From NCBI RefSeq assembly GCF_954871325.1, contig NC_088779.1, positions 3,412,846-3,476,845 of the forward strand: a stretch of DNA of 64,000 nucleotides, given 5' to 3'. The stretch is from Gordionus sp. m RMFG-2023 (Eukaryota > Nematomorpha > Gordioida > Chordodea > Parachordodidae). Below, piece after piece: positions 1 to 28,074 of this stretch. A program made the position numbers and the translations under genes. Under the pieces are notes generated by a model. It had not been told where the DNA came from and searched no databases. It saw only the letters and a list, made by a program, of their open reading frames with translations. Every line of letters starts with the position of its first letter. Position 1 is the first letter of the stretch.

Positions 1-382
1 TAGCGGGCCTGGGTCGGGCCTGGATTTTTTTTTTAATGGACTTGGGCTAGGCTTGGGCCTAAAATTATTAAATTTAAATTTAGATTATTTAAAACAGTTT
101 CTAATTTAAAGAAATATTGTCCCTTTTTCTTCTAATAATAATAAATTTCAGCATTGTAAACAAAATGATTGCCTAAATATATTTAAATATTGTTTATTTT
201 CAGTAAATACTTTGACCGGGTTTGGGAAATTTTTTTGAAACTTATCACGGGCTTGGACCGGTCTTGAGAATTTTTTTTTAACATTAGATATGGGTCGGGC
301 CGGGCTTGGACCTAAATATTTTTTATTGCGGGCCTGGGCCGGGCTTGGTCAAAAAATTAAGGCCCATCATGAAGGTCTCTGC
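1..382. mobile_element. GC-rich-ended non-autonomous element, left-truncated
   Basis: Strings of GGGCCTGGG, GGGTCGGGCC and GGGCCGGGC type alternate with AT-rich spacers. The right end reads AAGGTCTCTG, the complement of the CAGAGACCT end seen at 29932 and 37574. This places it in the same family of non-autonomous elements. hAT origin is inferred from the CAG-type terminus only. The left end lies outside the window. Confidence 0.5.
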
Positions 383-750
383 TTCTTGCCTCATATCTCT
401 AAAATTTTGAACCTGCCTTAAATCTCTTCAAATGGAATTGGTTTCAGAAAATATTTATCTCACCGTATATTAAACCCGTGTCTTCCTCAGTAGAGGTCTC
501 TAACCATCTAAAATTTTCTTGAAAACTTTCGTCTCAGACTTTCCAATATCGTTACACCAAATATATCGTTACTTATTTTATTTTTTTCGAAAACTAAATC
601 TTACGTATAACCTGATACAAAATTAACGAATACAAATTTCTAAGAACATCGTTAAAATAGTTGTCAAATTTTTATGAGACATCTTAGAAAACTAGGTATA
701 ATCTTTTTTACGTTCTTTCTTCATGCATTCTCATATTCATCCTAACTTAC

Positions 751-17518
<16,768 letters not shown>

Positions 17519-17529
17519 CTTGTCGTGAG

Positions 17530-19550
17530 AAAATGATGGGAAAAAAAAATTATGAGATATTATTTTGAATATTAAAGTTTTATTCATAAATTCAACAGGT
17601 AAAATAATAATAATAACAATAATAATAAGCAAAATTTTAATTCATTTTTTTAACAATTAAAATATTTTAGAAAACTATCGAATGTTCTAAAAAATAATGT
17701 TTATTTTTGGGTTATCCCTTTAAAAAAACAAGGTTTATTGCTAAAACAAAATGTCAATCAGTTCAATTGGACCGACCGCCAAGCACCGCCAAACACCGCC
17801 AAACTTAACCCGTTGAAGATCTTTCCTCCGAACCTAAACCAAAGAAAGATATACATTAACCGATTGGGAGCTTTTGATGTCTTAAACTTCTTTCAAAGTT
17901 TATTGATTATCAATTATTTTCTTTGATAATATATAATAAAAAGTTTATCACATTTATTACTATTTATGTCAGCATGAGAGAAGATATTCGAAACAAATAA
18001 TATTTTTGTTCCCTTTCTCCTCAAAGGTTTGGTTCTAGCAGTAATGGTTCCAGTCTCTTTTCTAATATTGTAAACAATGCTATTTACCTAACCAAATGTT
18101 TTAGAAGGTTTTTTTTTTGGAAATTCATATTTTTCTAATCTAGTTAATGACTTCTCATTTAGATTTTTCTATATTTTACCGTAATATTTGTTAGGTGTTT
18201 AATTTGCTATTTATAATTTTTAAAATTTAAACGATATCAGCATCTAACATATTTCAACTTTACTATACAATGACGCGTGAATACATCTCTATATATTAAT
18301 CGTCAGCAATGATGTAAAGATTATAATTTTATAAATTTTAGAATTGTTTTTAAGAAATATTTTCGAATTCTCAAGACGAAAGTAAAATTAATTTATTATA
18401 GTGTGTAAATGGTTTGATTAATATACATAACATTTAAATTGCTTTATATGGTTTTAAAATATATATGTATTTATAATTAACTTATCTACACTTTTTACAG
18501 TGATTTCAAAGTTCATTAATCCTTATATAACGAGATAATATTCTACCTTTAACTAACCTTTATTCTGTTAATTGAGGTTCTCACCTATTTGTCGAATGAT
18601 AACACCAGCAACTTCTACAAGCAGAAGAAAAAAAAGTAAAATTAAAAATTACCAAAAAAAAAAGAAAATAAATTTAAAAAAATAGGAAAATAAATATAAA
18701 AATAAAAATAATAGACAAAAATAAAAAGTATCGAATAGATGTTTATATCATATTAATCATGGTAGATATTTAGATAAAGCAAAAAAAAAATTATGCCCCT
18801 GATTCCGATACATGTCCCTTATGTTTTTAATATTTTTTTCCTTGTATCATTTTTCTGCGTAAAGCCCACTTGATAGGATTTTCCTAGAATTCGTTCGAAA
18901 GCTCTCACCTGATAAAGAAAGACCATATGATACTTTTCCTTTTTATTCCTTTATTTTTTAAACTCATTTTACCCAATCGTGATGCATACTTGCCAATTTG
19001 GATTAAATTTTAAGTTGCCATGCCTAGGAAGGGAATTTCTTTGAAACACTCCTTTATCTCTCTTAGTTCCTTTAACACACATGGCACATCTTACATAATA
19101 ATGTTAGTCAATAAATTTTGTATAAAAATAAATTTTTATCAGTTTTTAATTTTATAAAAATAAAAAAAATAAAAATTTAATCTATTTTGATAAATCGATG
19201 TTCTGTCCTAGTCGGATTATGGCTTTTTTTTTCCGATTACACTCTTTTTTTTTGGCACAAATATTATAATTAAATTTAAGAACTTTAAAATTTGATCTGG
19301 CAGAAATTAATTTAATTAAAAATAAAATTACATCATGGTTTAATATTTTGATATAAATAGAATTTTTAAAAGAAATATTGTTATTATAAAATTGAAATAA
19401 CCCTTAACCTATCAAAGTTCAAAGTATATAAATTTATCTAAAAAACGTATACAATTTGAAAATATATCTTGTATAAAAAATTTTTATTAAATTTATAAGC
19501 AATAGAATATTTCTCTTAATTATTTTTCCTAAATTACCAAAAAAAAAAAG
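17530..19550. other. Intergenic region between two divergent genes
   Basis: This stretch separates the minus-strand Ig gene from the plus-strand micro-exon gene and would hold both promoters. A GC-richer patch at 17760-17830 (ACCGCCAAACACCGCC) has an open frame of 62 codons with no recognisable product. Poly-A/AAAAT-rich DNA spans 18620-18740. One RTE LINE scrap lies at 18860-18990. Confidence 0.4.
18860..18990 (-). mobile_element. RTE-type LINE scrap
   Basis: It aligns by eye to 51678-51775: TAGGATTTTCCTAGAATTCG against TAAGTTTTCTTGGGATTCTA, then a shared GAAAGACCATATG and TTTTTAACTCATTT. In the 51.7-kb copy this region encodes the reverse transcriptase block around KAFDRIPRKLIWW. It is a second, more decayed piece of the same LINE family. 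Confidence 0.6.
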
Positions 19551-19562
19551 AAAAACACAAAA

Positions 19563-19620
19563 ATGAATAATTTTTTTACTATTTTATCAGCTCTCATTTT
19601 AATCTTAGCAAGTACTCTAA
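19563..19620 (+). CDS. Signal-peptide exon of the micro-exon gene
   Basis: The ATG is preceded by AACACAAAA. It encodes a 19-residue hydrophobic leader, and the donor is GTAAGAA (consensus). It ends in phase 1. With the next exon (VEANP) the leader gets a plausible signal-peptidase site after VEA. Confidence 0.75.
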
Positions 19621-22600
19621 GTAAGAATTATTACATTAGAATATTTTATCTAAAATATAATTATTTTTTTTCCATTAGTTGTGGAAGCGAATCCAAGTAA
19701 ACAATTTTTTCTTATATTTAAGTCAAATTAGAATAAAGATATGTACGGCTTGGCTCGAACTCGGCATCTAAAATATGTTGAGCCGGTAGACTTGGGCAAA
19801 TTCGTATTATAAGCCGGGTCGGGTGTCGATGATATATATTTTATTTTTTTTTTGCAACTTAAAATAATGAAAATTTAGGACTCTTCCATGCTAATTTCTA
19901 AGTTTGGAAAAAATTTTTAAAAAGTTTAATCCACAATGAATCAATAGTTTTATGAATGGGAATCCAAAATCACCTTGTAATAATCTAATGATTATTAATT
20001 CCTTTTATTATTTTTTTTTATTATAGTAATAAATGATAATTCTACCTCTTGGGATCAAGGTATCATTATATTAAGGATAAATAAATATCGTGCTATTATT
20101 TCTTGCCAAAAGATCTCTAGTTTTTATTTTTGGATTCTTTCTGAAATATCCTTCCCCACCCCCAATTTTTTGTTTATTTTTATTTTTAAACCCCATTTTG
20201 TTTACAGAGTGGCTAATTAATCCACCATCTTTATAATATTTTTTGAATATTTAAAAAAATTTATATTTAGTATTTTCTTTATATCCTAAATATATTATTT
20301 AGTTGTAGCTGTAATTTGTCGATATGATTCGAGTATGTCCTATTTAATTTGCAGAGTTTGATGTAAAAAAAAATATTATAATTATTAATTATTTTAGGTA
20401 TGCGATACAAGTGTGATAAAAGAAGTAATTTTATTGCTTAAAAATTAAAAAAAATTAGAATTATATTTAATATAATATTTATTTATAGATAGCGAAGGAG
20501 TTAAAGCGAGTAAAACCTTCTTAGTCCATGGTGTAGATTTCCTTTTCATAAACAAAGATCAGATATCAGATACTCTGTCTTGAATAAATATGTCTTAATG
20601 TATTGTTACGTAGAAAAAAAAATTAATCAGCTTTAGACATAGACTAAAAACATATTTATATATTTATAAATATTTTAAAACATATTATAGAGATGGAAAA
20701 TAGAAGTAGGCCTGTTTCATCTTCTAATAATTAATATAAAAAACTTTTTATATTTTCCTATTAGTCTTTAGATTTCAAACTGAATATTTTATCAGAGGTT
20801 TATTGTATAAACTAGATTTTAAACATTGCATTTCATATTCACTATGCACAAAAATATTTTAAGCTTCAAATTTGTGTATAATGATAAGTAAATTATGAAA
20901 AGATAAAATGTTTACATGAAATAATAATAAAATTTAATTTATCAGAACGAGGAACCGAAAATGTGACTCTTAAATTGGGTATGAGTTATTTTTATGAAAT
21001 AATGATAAAATTGAATATATTAGAATTGGGAACCCAAAATGTGACTCTTAAGATAGGTATAAAAAAATTTAACTTTCAATAGTATAAATTATAATATAGT
21101 AAAAGATAATGAACCCAGGGGTATATATATATATTTATATATCTATTTGAATTTTACCTTTGAATTATACTTGATATTATAATATAGATAAAATAATATT
21201 GAATTCTTTATAGGAAATAAGAGATAAACACATAATCAGAGAACATCTCTATATAGGATTTCAATCAATATCTATTTTTATATTATGAATAATGTTTAAT
21301 TTTATAGTGTATTCATGGCTGTGCAGATCAAAATATTTAATGGGATTGAAAATTCTTTTATTTGAAGGAACTTATAAAAAATCATAAAAAAAAATCAAAG
21401 CCTTAGTGTAATAAAATAAATTAAATATTTTGAGAAAACGATTTTTCTAGCTTTCTTTCACTTGCTATTAAAGCTTCTATATTTTTAATTTTTAATGTTA
21501 TATAGTGATATAGATCCTATTTTATAAAATATTACAGTTAATGAAATATCAAGTAAAATCAAATAAATAAATATCTGATAATATAATGAAAAATATTTTT
21601 TATTTTTTAAAATACGATTAAAGATATAGGACTAAGTAGAATAGGTATATCATTCCTTAATTATTTTTTTTAAAAATTATAAAAATTTGTCTACATTTTT
21701 CATGATATCATATATATTGCATATTTTTTAAAATAATAATCCATATTCCAATTCATTAAATAAATAAATAAAACTATAATTGGACAAAAAATGGCCTTTT
21801 ATGTTACTATTCAGTATTAAATAAGCTAACAGAATTCCAGATTCATGATTATATTAACTCTTTATGAGAATTGTGTAGTGAAGTTACCTGGTTTTATGCC
21901 GTCTTTAGGAGATTTATTTTTTACCATGGCTATATAGGCCAGTTGAGCTGAATATTTTATTTAAGTCTACCAAATGTTATATTGACAATTTGGTTGAAGT
22001 TGAACAATGTCAATAATCTTACTGGCTCATTACTCAGCTAATAAGGCGACAAATAGTGACGCTAGCCATTCGAGCCTTCTTATTTACACTCGAACTTAAT
22101 TAAAATGATTATTATAATATAAATATATTATATTTTAGTATTATATGCGTTTATTAATCAAATTTAGAAGTAAATGGTACCCTAGTATTGTATATAGGTA
22201 ATCATATTTAGATCAATTATAACTTGTTAGTTTTTAAAAAATTTTAATACATATTTTTATAAATAATTTTATATTATTGTTATTCTTCAACGATTTTTGC
22301 CCCTCATACAATGCAGTTCATTTAGGTTAAGCTATGTGGGCGAGGGTAGCCGCTCTTTTTTTTTAGAATTGGTGTTTCGTAGCATATAAAAATTTATAAA
22401 AATTATAAAATGTTTAAATATTATTACACAGTATATTATTTCAAAATAATGTTAATCTACTATGATATATTAATTAATAAATGATACAATAGAAATGGCT
22501 ATTTATGTAGTTACATTGAAAATCAAATGTTAAAGAAAAAAAATTAATCACCATATTGTCTATTATTATCCCTTTTCAAATAGAAAAAAAAATATTACGA

Positions 22601-24161
22601 GGAGTCTAATAAAAGCATCCCATTATAATATATTTAAATAATTAAAATAATTTTTCAAAGTAATTACCAATATAAGTTATAATTTATGACAACAAAGCAG
22701 CCCTTACGACATTTAATGAAGAATTTCATCTAAAAAATACAAATTGTAACATGATACAACCCCTATATAGAAAGCACCAGATTAAAAAATTATAAGCATC
22801 ATCTATGCATTTAAGTATGACTCCGAAATTAATTAAATGTAGATTGTCTCAATTTTTTTAAATTAATTGATAATTTTATAAAAAAAAATTAGGAATTATA
22901 TTAACTCAATCTATTATAGCAGATCCAAATTAAAGCGATGTGGAGTCAATATGCAAGACAAACCAATATTGAATGTTCTTAACATTATCAGGATAAAAAA
23001 ATTCAAGATAAAGCAAATATACCATGGATATCAATTTCATACAAGAAAAAATTAAATCGCCCCAATCATTATTAAACCATTTTTATAATACTAGAAAATT
23101 AGGGGAAAAAACATCTAAATATGGTGATAAATAAAATAAAATCTTTATATACAAATTTTTTATTATCGAAAGTGAAATATAAAACTGAAAAATATAAATC
23201 ATAATAATTCGCATATTATTGTTCATGGAACATATGGATAAAAAATTTTGGCAATAAATTTTTCGTTAAAGAACTTGATGTAGTGTGTATTTGAATTATA
23301 TTTATATATTGTTATTCATAGAAGATTGTAAAACTTAAAAATTATTTAAGATTACTTTAACTCCTTTACCATAAAATTTGACATCTACAATTCTTAATTC
23401 AACATTTCTTTCTGAACATAATATAGATATTGAAGAAGTAGAAAAGGCTATACTGGCAATGCACCATCGATCTCTCTTGATTATTTTATATTATTAAAGA
23501 TATATTAAAATCTTATTAAAAGCAGATCTGACTTATGTTGATAAATTTAAACAGATATATCATAAATTTTTAGGTCATGCTCTAATCGCTTTGCTTTCAA
23601 AATTGACGTTGTATACCTTAGAAAAACAATTTTAAACCTATATTATATTTATGTTGAATTTATGTTAAGAGCAATTTTTTCTTAATGTGGGTAATATATT
23701 ATAGAATTTTCTGAAGTTTAGAGGGTAGATATTCCAAACTGGTTGGAATACATATCAGAAAAAAATTTTAAAGCCCCAAATAGATAATTTTAAGTTTTAA
23801 AATAGTAATTTGTTGAGCATTTGTTTTTAAATATAAAATATTCCGAAATTATATTTAGGTGTAGGTAAAAATAAGCACCTTTGAAGTCATTTTAAAATTA
23901 AACATAGCAATATGTGAAGAGTTAGAAATATTAATTGCCACTCTTATGCGATTGCATTACAGTAGAATAGTTTAATTAGGGTTACTTTTGTTAACTTTTT
24001 CGCCATTTTTCGAGAAATAATTATTTTTAATATTCCTCATTTAGGAGGAAAAGAAATATTCCGTGAAACAGGTATATTATTTATATAATAAACACTATTA
24101 ATCCTTTCAATAATATTATTTTGTTAAGTCTCCTCGCAAATCGAAATTATATCTATCGGAA
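19563..24161 (+). CDS. Micro-exon gene for a small secreted protein (overall span)
   Basis: A signal-peptide exon (19563-19620, MNNFFTILSALILILASTL) is followed by small exons at 19680-19697, 20027-20059, 20398-20424, 20489-20509, 20946-20978, 21024-21056, 21538-21552, 21630-21644, 22168-22197, 24045-24071 and 24129-24161. Their lengths are 18, 33, 27, 21, 33, 33, 15, 15, 30, 27 and 33 nt. Each is flanked by AG and GT. Each length is divisible by three. Each starts and ends in phase 1, so any subset splices in frame. The predicted product is about 110-120 residues, secreted, and rich in N-x-T/S (NVT, NGT, NST). The layout matches the micro-exon genes known from schistosomes. The terminal exon is not certain; candidates are at 24591 and 31169. 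A chance origin of single exons is possible, but not of the whole series. Confidence 0.72.
19680..19697 (+). CDS. 18-nt micro-exon (phase 1-1)
   Basis: The acceptor TTTTTTTTCCATTAG is strong and the donor is GTAAAC. It encodes VEANP plus split codons. It supplies the likely signal cleavage region. Confidence 0.65.
20027..20059 (+). CDS. 33-nt micro-exon (phase 1-1)
   Basis: The acceptor is TTTTTTTATTATAG and the donor is GTATCA. It encodes INDNSTSWDQ, with an N-S-T glycosylation sequon. Confidence 0.65.
20398..20424 (+). CDS. 27-nt micro-exon (phase 1-1)
   Basis: The acceptor is ATTATTTTAG and the donor is GTAATT. It encodes MRYKCDKR, the only Cys and the most basic segment of the predicted protein. 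Confidence 0.62.
20489..20509 (+). CDS. 21-nt micro-exon (phase 1-1)
   Basis: The acceptor is TTTATTTATAG and the donor is GTAAAA. It encodes SEGVKA plus split codons. Confidence 0.62.
20946..20978 (+). CDS. 33-nt micro-exon, first copy of a duplicated pair
   Basis: The acceptor is TTTAATTTATCAG and the donor is GTATGA. It encodes RGTENVTLKL with an NVT sequon. The next exon, 78 bp downstream, repeats it with a few changes. Confidence 0.72.
21024..21056 (+). CDS. 33-nt micro-exon, second copy of a duplicated pair
   Basis: The acceptor is GAATATATTAG and the donor is GTATAA. It encodes LGTQNVTLKI. It is the same length and phase as the preceding exon, and the intron sequence in front of it is also related (GAAATAAT, ATAAAATT). 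Confidence 0.72.
21538..21552 (+). CDS. 15-nt micro-exon (phase 1-1)
   Basis: The acceptor is AATATTACAG and the donor is GTAAAA. It encodes NEIS. Very short, so less secure than its neighbours. Confidence 0.5.
21630..21644 (+). CDS. 15-nt micro-exon (phase 1-1)
   Basis: The acceptor is AAAGATATAG and the donor is GTATAT. It encodes LSRI. Short, and supported mainly by phase. Confidence 0.5.
22168..22197 (+). CDS. 30-nt micro-exon (phase 1-1)
   Basis: The acceptor is ATCAAATTTAG and the donor is GTAATC. It encodes VNGTLVLYI. The N-x-T followed by alternating hydrophobics resembles the NVTLKL/NVTLKI exons. Confidence 0.62.
22200..24040. other. Long intron of the micro-exon gene
   Basis: AT-rich DNA. 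Several 6-nt AG/GT windows with phase 1-1 geometry occur (for example at 23861-23866) but are too short to claim. Around 23428-23475 a short plus-strand frame (IEEVEKAILAM) resembles the start of a LINE reverse transcriptase and may be a LINE scrap. Confidence 0.35.
24045..24071 (+). CDS. 27-nt micro-exon (phase 1-1)
   Basis: The acceptor is TATTCCTCATTTAG (good pyrimidine tract) and the donor is GTATAT. It encodes GKEIFRET. Only 57 bp separate it from the next exon. Confidence 0.66.
24129..24161 (+). CDS. 33-nt micro-exon (phase 1-1)
   Basis: The acceptor is TTTTGTTAAG and the donor is GTAAAA. It encodes SSQIEIISIG. It is the last micro-exon that I can place with confidence before the LINE insertion. 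Confidence 0.6.
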
Positions 24162-24590
24162 GTAAAAAAATTATATATAATTGGTCAATAAGAATTAAAA
24201 AATATCATCATTTTAATAGATAAAATTTACCTTCTGCAATATGTGGTATACCAATAAATAATAATTAATAACTTTTTGATATAGAAAAATCTGTAACATG
24301 ATTTATTATAAAGTATATAACCTTCCAATTAATCGGGGAGGTTATTTAATAAGCACTAACTTATTTGTTTGGCTTAACAAGTGTTATTACGATTGCAAAG
24401 AAATAGATTTGGAAATGAAAAAAAAAATGCATAATTAATTTAAACTTGCACATGCTATTATTATCAAAATTCACTTTATTTGATAAAGGAGCAAGAATAA
24501 ATACCAAATAAATATGGACGAACATATTAATCTTGGATATTTATATATTTTTTTTAAACATGGGGCTTTTATTTATTACTCATATTTATA

Positions 24591-24724
24591 TTATATTATT
24601 AGAATTTTATTTTATATTGATCATAGGGTTTTCATTTATTAATATTATGGCTTACATATATAAATCATATACCAATAACGTGATAATTATTTTAATATTT
24701 TATATTGATAAATTCTCTGTTTAG
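24591..24724 (+). CDS. Candidate terminal exon of the micro-exon gene
   Basis: The acceptor is ATATTATTAG and the frame is phase 1. It is open to a TAG at 24722-24724 and encodes a hydrophobic segment (FYFILIIGFSFINIMAY, then VIIILIFYIDKFSV). A membrane-spanning tail is possible, but AT-rich intron DNA also reads like this. The alternative terminal exon is at 31169. Confidence 0.25.
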
Positions 24725-25384
24725 CATTTATTTAATTTATCATAACATAATACGAATTTTATTGGAAATGATTATTTTATCAATAAAAAATTTAACATAT
24801 GAAGATTAAATAATTTTTTTTTAAAAACACACAAAAAATAAAATTCTTATCAACTTGAATAATTTTGTAAATTTATTAATATTTTCTATACTAAGATATA
24901 AAACAGAAAGCCAGTGAAAACTATCATTTGAATCTGATTTGTTATTTATAATATAATTAATAGCATATAATTTATTTTTTTTGACCAGAATGTTATGTTA
25001 ACTTTTTCCGAATTTAATTTTATTTTGAGTTTTTTTATTGATAATCATATAAGTATTATTTGAAATCTAATGATATATAAAAAAGAAATATAGTACATAC
25101 TCGGAAAAAAAATATATATATATATTAAAACATAACTGTTTAATTATAACGAAAAAAAAAATATTTTTTTTTGTGGTTAAAATCTAAATATAGTTGCGAT
25201 GCAAAATATATATAAAATTAACAATGACTATATTTGATAAACTAGGAGGGAAATGGGAGTGTTTCGAAGAAACATTTGTAGTTCCCCTTTAGGATTTCAA
25301 ATTGGACTTTTTGTTTAAGAGATAGGGACTCGTTTTTGACCCCTGTCCTTAACGAAATTCTTCTACCCAATTGATTTAAGAACT

Positions 25385-25860
25385 TTAGGGATTGGGGACC
25401 GGGGTTTCCAAGGACGCGCTAAAAATTAGGGGAATAAATATAAAAGAGTTAGGGAGGAATCTATATTTATTAAACTTATTGGTTTCTTGTAGTTCCAAGG
25501 GGTCGGTATTTCCGTTAGCCGGAAAGGAGGTAACACAAGAGACGTCCCAGACAAGTCTTTTGCCGCCGTGCCAAGACGTTAAAGACATGCCGTCAGGGCG
25601 CTTACCGTCAGCATTTAGGAGCCCCAATGGCTCCAAGCTATTGGGGAAACCGGCCGAAATCAAGGCTTTGCCGATTAACCTATTAAGATTGTCGTGCCTC
25701 AGGAAACGGCCACTGACTTTGAGGCACGAGAAACAATGTCTAGAGAAAGGATCAACCTGTTTGTGACAGGCGGCACAGGTGTCCACAGAAGGGATAAGGC
25801 AACCAAGCCTATGGCCGATGGCAGTTTGAAACTCATCGTCTGTGAGTAACGTTTCCTTTT
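25385..25860 (-). CDS. LINE C-terminal zinc finger and restriction-like endonuclease segment
   Basis: The reading is TLLTDDEFQTAIGHRLG, then the C-x2-C-H…H-C-x2-C finger at VDTCAACHKQVDPFSRHC, then RFLRHDNLN, SLEPLGLLNADGKRPDGM and KRLVWDVSCVTSF. This arrangement is the conserved tail of R2-type LINE proteins, where the nuclease nicks the target for target-primed reverse transcription. The endonuclease motif residues are intact. Confidence 0.85.
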
Positions 25861-26425
25861 TACCACTCGGAATCGCGTCTAGCCATTCATGGCCGTTAGA
25901 GTTTTTTTTTGCGTTTCTGAGCAGTTGAAGGTTAGAGTTAGCTCAGGATACATACAAAGTTTTTCAAACGAGCATTGAAGCATAGGGACCAGGAAGCTCT
26001 TTAGATGGCAGGAAATTGGCTGCTCGGAGCCTTGGGTGATTAGAGTAAGCCACTCTTGTTTAGCTGAAGATAGAAGGGGATCGTTTAACTCGATAAGCGA
26101 GGAAATAGAATCGGCGAAGGATATTCGAGATGAAAGAAAACACGCAATTGCCATAAGGAAGGGGGTAACAATCCCAGTCCACCCTGGTAAGCGGGCATAG
26201 AGGCGAGGGACCAATTGAAATCGGAAAAATTTAAGCCTAAAAGGGATTCGATAAAATGTTTAAATTTTAATTCGAAGACCTTAAGGAGAGTATTGTACTG
26301 GAAAACGGGGGAAGATTTAAATAAATGTAAGAATTTAGGTAGAAAAAGACATTTTTTGGTGAGAAAGAAGAACTGATGTTTGGGGAGATGAGGAAGATTC
26401 TTGAGTGAATTGGAAAGGGAATGGA

Positions 26426-27318
26426 TCAAATCCTCAAAAGTTTTTTGACAAAACAAAAGGAGATTGAAAAACCAATAGGGGAACCTAAAAGACAGAGTTC
26501 CTCATGCGGAATGATTGTAAAATCTAAGGGAGGAATAAAATCCTTATTGTTGAGGGAGGAAATTTCACACTTTTTCCTATTTAGGGAAAGACCAATTTTC
26601 GAAGCTTCCATTTCAACGTACTCTATGGCCGACATAACATTGGATAAAGAACCGCCAAAAGAGCCATCGTCGAGATACCATAAATTAAGGTCTAATTGGA
26701 AATTAGTCTTTAAATTTTTGATCAAATCATAAATCCCTATAGTAAAGAGCAGGGGGCCTAGAGGATCACCTTGCTGTATCCCCTCTTCGGAGGAGATGGA
26801 AAATTCCCCGAATTTGAGTAACGAAGGGAATCCATAACAGGAATTAAGGAAATTCCCATATTTTGGGAAATGGTGTAAAAAAGATGGTAAGAATGCCCTC
26901 CTATGGATGGTGTTGAAGGCATTTCTGAAGTCTAACTTGCAGAAAACCTTATCGGCCTCAGTATTTATAAAATAAAAATACGCGCAACATGTGAGGCCAC
27001 TTCACACCCACCTCTCACTCCAAATCCTAACTGTGAAGGAAATAAGAAGGAACTAGCCTTAGGCCGAATCCTATTTACGATAGCCTTGGCGACTAAGCGA
27101 CGAAAGAATGACCCTATGGCTATGGGTCTAACGCCGCCATCCGGTTTGGTCAAGGAGACAAGACGGGCGCCAAAAATAATGGGACGAATGCAAAGGGGAA
27201 CTTCGCGTACGAGGATATTATTGCACAGTTCGGTTAATGCTTTCAACAAAGGGTCAATGAAGCCACTATCAGGGCATTGAATTAACTCCACAAAGAAACC
27301 AGGTCTGAAGCCGTCCAA
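26426..27318 (-). CDS. LINE reverse transcriptase domain
   Basis: RT fingers and palm motifs appear in order from 27318 to 26426, with the catalytic YLDDG followed by SKIGLSLNRKKCE and LLGSPIGF, the usual motif D/E region. One frame change lies near 26970-26985 between GCEVASHVAR and the KVFCKLDF block, and another near 26725. The product would copy LINE RNA at the nicked target. Confidence 0.85.
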
Positions 27319-27347
27319 CCCCCCTGTCGTCCCTTTTTTAAAGGACT

Positions 27348-28058
27348 TTAAGCACTTAAGTACTTCGTCACAGGTAAAGGGAATAGGGGAGGAGGCATGC
27401 GGGTGGATGTTAAAAGGGGACGCTCGTGGATGTTTTTCAAGAAGTTGTTTAAATATGGTAACGTTGATAGGAGAAATAGAGTCATCGGAGGGGACAATAT
27501 TCGGGCCGCACCGCTAATATCTCCAAGATCTAATTTTTCGGAGATCAATTTGTGACGGAAGGAGTTGGGGTTTAAAGCGTATGAAGGAGAAAATTCATCG
27601 ATAATTGTATTTTCAAAATTGGAAACTTTTTCCTTAATTAAGGCAGATAAGTTATTTATTTTATTTTTGGGTTTAACTAGGACTCGAAAACAAAAACTAA
27701 CCAGGTCTAACCATAAGGGTAGTGAGGAGAAATCCGAATTCAAATTATTTATAAGTGACATGAGGAACCTAGAGATAGACTCTCGGGCGGCTATAGGGAT
27801 CCTAGAAAGAACTGGGGGCTTATGCGAATTAAGGAATAAATCAACAGAGCTTGAGGAACATGGTGGAATGGGGTCATACGAGTGAGGAGCGTTAATTAAA
27901 GGATCTGGGCCGTAAGAGAGGGGAAATTTTCCAGAATTGTGGCACGCGGGTGAACCATGTTTCCTAAACACGCCATTTAAATTAAGCGAAACTATTTTTA
28001 AGCATACTTCTTGACAACAAGAGTTAACCATGAGATGGCTTTGAAAGGGAGAAAACAC
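27348..28058 (-). CDS. LINE N-terminal region of the ORF
   Basis: A 236-codon open frame starts with an ATG at 28058 and runs towards the RT domain. It contains QLLEK-type spacing and LFPLPVT near its end, just before the RT block DGFRPGFF. No classical N-terminal zinc fingers are visible (they are usual in R2), so either the 5' end is truncated or this subfamily lacks them. Confidence 0.6.
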   Translation of the reverse strand: MFSPFQSHLMVNSCCQEVCLKIVSLNLNGVFRKHGSPACHNSGKFPLSYGPDPLINAPHSYDPIPPCSSSSVDLFLNSHKPPVLSRIPIAARESISRFLMSLINNLNSDFSSLPLWLDLVSFCFRVLVKPKNKINNLSALIKEKVSNFENTIIDEFSPSYALNPNSFRHKLISEKLDLGDISGAARILSPPMTLFLLSTLPYLNNFLKNIHERPLLTSTRMPPPLFPLPVTKYLSA

Positions 28059-28074
28059 AAAAAAAAAATATATA

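Larger units (their letters stand above)
25240..28070 (-). mobile_element. Restriction-like-endonuclease LINE (R2-like lineage), nearly full length
   Basis: A minus-strand single ORF region of about 890 codons runs from 28058 to 25385. Around 27000-27230 it has RT blocks (GARLVSLTKPDGGVRPIAIG, SQLGFGVRGGCEVASH), then CKLDFRNAFNTIHR (motif A, 26890-26950), GIQQGDPLGPLLF (motif B, 26750-26800) and WYLDDG (catalytic motif C, 26660-26690). The C-terminal region has a Cys/His finger, CAACH…RHCFSC. It also has an endonuclease core GKRPDGM…LVWDVS with the PD and D residues of restriction-like nucleases. The frame shifts about three to four times, so this copy is probably inactive. No long poly(A) is seen at the 3' end. 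It sits downstream of the micro-exon gene, possibly within its last intron. Confidence 0.9.

Noticed and set aside
23428-23500. Possible micro-exon at ATATTGAAGAA
   Set aside because: The length is not divisible by three, and the sequence resembles a LINE scrap.
25392-27885. Plus-strand frames at 25392, 26421, 27086 and 27565
   Set aside because: They are shadows of the LINE protein on the minus strand.
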